Below, piece after piece: positions 62,891 to 64,000 of a stretch of DNA of 64,000 bases (position 1 is its first letter; each line of letters starts with the position of its first letter). Made by a program: the position numbers and the translations under genes. The DNA comes from Chitinophaga sp. LS1 (GTDB lineage Bacteria; Bacteroidota; Bacteroidia; Chitinophagales; Chitinophagaceae). The DNA is taken from positions 7,256,501 to 7,320,500 of the forward strand of contig NZ_CP128362.1 of the NCBI RefSeq assembly GCF_034274695.1. The letters run 5' to 3'. The notes below the pieces were generated by a model. That model did not search any database. It was not told the DNA's origin and saw only the letters and a program-made list of their open reading frames with translations.

Positions 62891-64000
62891 ATGTTCAAAA
62901 ATTACTTCAAAATTGCATTTAGAAATCTGGTAAGAACAAAGACGTTCTCCTTTATTAATATCACCGGCCTTGTAATGGGGATGTCCTGTTGCATGCTCAT
63001 CTGCCTGTGGATCTACAATGAAGTAACATTTGACAAGTTTCATCAGAACCGCGCTACCATCTACCAGGCCTATAACCGCACTACCCTTGACGGTAAACTA
63101 TTCTGCTGGAATGCGACTCCCAAACCACTGGCTGCTGCACTCAAACAGGATTATCCGGGTATTGCAAATACCTGCCGTACTTCTTATACTACATTTGTAA
63201 CAGTAGCAGGTGAAAAAAAGATTTCTTCAAAGGGCATGTTTGTAGATACGACCTTCCTGAATATGTTCACCTTTCCTTTGCTGAAAGGGAACATCAACAC
63301 CTTGCTGAGTGATCCGTATGTGATGGTGGTAACAGAAAAGATGGCGAAGAAAATGTTTGGTACCACCGACGTCATCGACAAAATGATTGGTATTGACGGT
63401 CAAAATTTCAAAATAACCGGGGTACTAAAAGACCTGCCTATCAACAGCACATTTGATTTTGAATACCTCCTGTCCTGGTTCTACCTGAAAGCCAAAGGAT
63501 ACGATGGCCAGTACTGGGGTGATAACAGCATATATACTTTTGTTCAGCTGGCACCCAACGTAGCTGAAGCTACCATGGATGCCCGTATTAAGGATGTAAC
63601 CAGAAAACACTCCAATGGAGAAATGCCCATTGATGTGTTCCTCCATCCCATGAGTGAGTGGCACTTATATTCCAAATTTGAAGATGGGAAAATCGCTGGC
63701 GGTCGTATTGAAATTGTAAGAATGTTCGGCTTCATTGCCATTTTCATACTCCTGATCGCCTGCATCAATTTCATGAACCTTAGTACTGCACGTAGTGAAA
63801 AACGTGCGAAAGAAGTCGGTATCCGGAAAGTAGTTGGCGCTATGAAAAAATCACTGATCAGTCAGTTCCTCATAGAATCTATTCTGCTCACCACCATCGC
63901 CGGCATACTATCCATCATACTTGTCTTCATCATATTACCAGCCTTCAATCACCTGATCAACCAGGAACTTACACTACCTTATAATAGTATTCTTTTCTGG
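62891..64000 (+). CDS. FtsX/MacB-like ABC transporter permease (5' part, cut by window edge)
   Basis: The ATG at 62891 opens 370 codons that run off the right end. The protein begins MFKNYFKIAFRNLVRTKTFS, the standard start of Bacteroidota MacB/FtsX permeases, followed by TM1 (INITGLVMGMSCCMLICLWI), a MacB-like periplasmic domain (residues about 45-280: KPLAAALKQDYPGIANTC; MVVTEKMAKKMFG; FKITGVLKDLPINSTFDFEY) and the first FtsX domain, with TM2 (FGFIAIFILLIACINFMNLS) and ARSEKRAKEVGIRKVVGA. Full members are near 800 residues with a second FtsX domain, so about half is missing beyond the window. The ATPase partner is not in view. Family members export lipids, peptides or drugs. Confidence 0.92.
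   Translation, partial: MFKNYFKIAFRNLVRTKTFSFINITGLVMGMSCCMLICLWIYNEVTFDKFHQNRATIYQAYNRTTLDGKLFCWNATPKPLAAALKQDYPGIANTCRTSYTTFVTVAGEKKISSKGMFVDTTFLNMFTFPLLKGNINTLLSDPYVMVVTEKMAKKMFGTTDVIDKMIGIDGQNFKITGVLKDLPINSTFDFEYLLSWFYLKAKGYDGQYWGDNSIYTFVQLAPNVAEATMDARIKDVTRKHSNGEMPIDVFLHPMSEWHLYSKFEDGKIAGGRIEIVRMFGFIAIFILLIACINFMNLSTARSEKRAKEVGIRKVVGAMKKSLISQFLIESILLTTIAGILSIILVFIILPAFNHLINQELTLPYNSILFW

Noticed and set aside
1..64000. CRISPR array, complete insertion sequence or prophage
   Set aside because: No spaced direct repeats, transposase, integrase or phage structural gene was found; repeats seen are inside genes or are terminator stems.

Overview
The window reads as a chromosomal segment of a Bacteroidota bacterium, most likely a member of the Chitinophagaceae close to Chitinophaga. 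The basis is three SusC genes and three SusD genes, FecR/ECF-sigma regulation, a type IX secretion sorting tail, RHS proteins of the Bacteroidota two-gene kind, TlpA/DUF4369, DUF4843 and PKD-like lipoproteins, and promoters of the TTTG/TAnnTTTG type. The genus is an inference from protein style; no rRNA gene is present.

Layout. (1) 1-15.1 kb is mixed accessory DNA: a basic histone-H1-like protein, a 3' remnant of a GMC oxidoreductase, a coiled-coil plus beta-barrel protein, a two-gene RHS cassette on the minus strand (11184 to 3506) with small downstream genes (one frameshifted), a frameshifted HxlR regulator divergent from a VOC/glyoxalase protein, a small outer-membrane-like protein and an ABC-2 exporter pair. 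(2) A tRNA-Lys(TTT) lies at 15410-15482. (3) 15.5-44.2 kb is a large mannose-oriented polysaccharide utilisation locus. Operon 1 (34567 to 15525, 11 genes, gaps of 27 nt or less) holds SusD, DUF5004, DUF4961, SusC, SusD, SusC, an Lgt homologue, a DUF4185/DUF5005-like propeller, a GH92-GH130 fusion, a FucP-like sugar permease and a LacI regulator. Operon 2 (41466 to 34765) holds a GH38-like protein, GH92, an SGNH hydrolase and a CE1-type esterase. A divergent GH2 beta-mannosidase-like gene starts at 41665. Four copies of a LacI-type palindrome around TAAACCGGTTTA sit only in the two control regions of this locus, which ties the three transcription units to the LacI gene that ends operon 1.

(4) 44.3-49.2 kb holds single genes: a broken DUF1444-like lipoprotein, a DUF695 protein, an ATP-grasp enzyme, a CotH-kinase lipoprotein and a DUF4198 protein. 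(5) 49.3-58.7 kb is a second uptake operon: FecR, STN-type SusC, SusD, DUF4843, PKD-like lipoprotein, TlpA. An ECF sigma factor follows the operon terminator. The FecR-SusC gap carries two perfect stem-loops. (6) 59.6-60.2 kb is a PIN toxin-like gene with a 58-codon partner. (7) 60.5-62.6 kb is a secreted GH5 endoglucanase with two near-identical F5/8-type C domains and a T9SS tail, preceded by a leader with two look-alike hairpins. (8) An FtsX/MacB-type permease runs off the right edge, preceded by a TTTGTCCG palindrome.

How the genes work together (inference). SusCD pairs and surface lipoproteins capture mannose-rich glycans. GH92, GH38-like, GH2 and GH130 activities would strip alpha- and then beta-linked mannose, as needed for high-mannose N-glycan or mannan. 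The esterases remove acyl groups, the permease imports sugar, and LacI senses a product. No CRISPR array, complete insertion sequence or prophage was seen.
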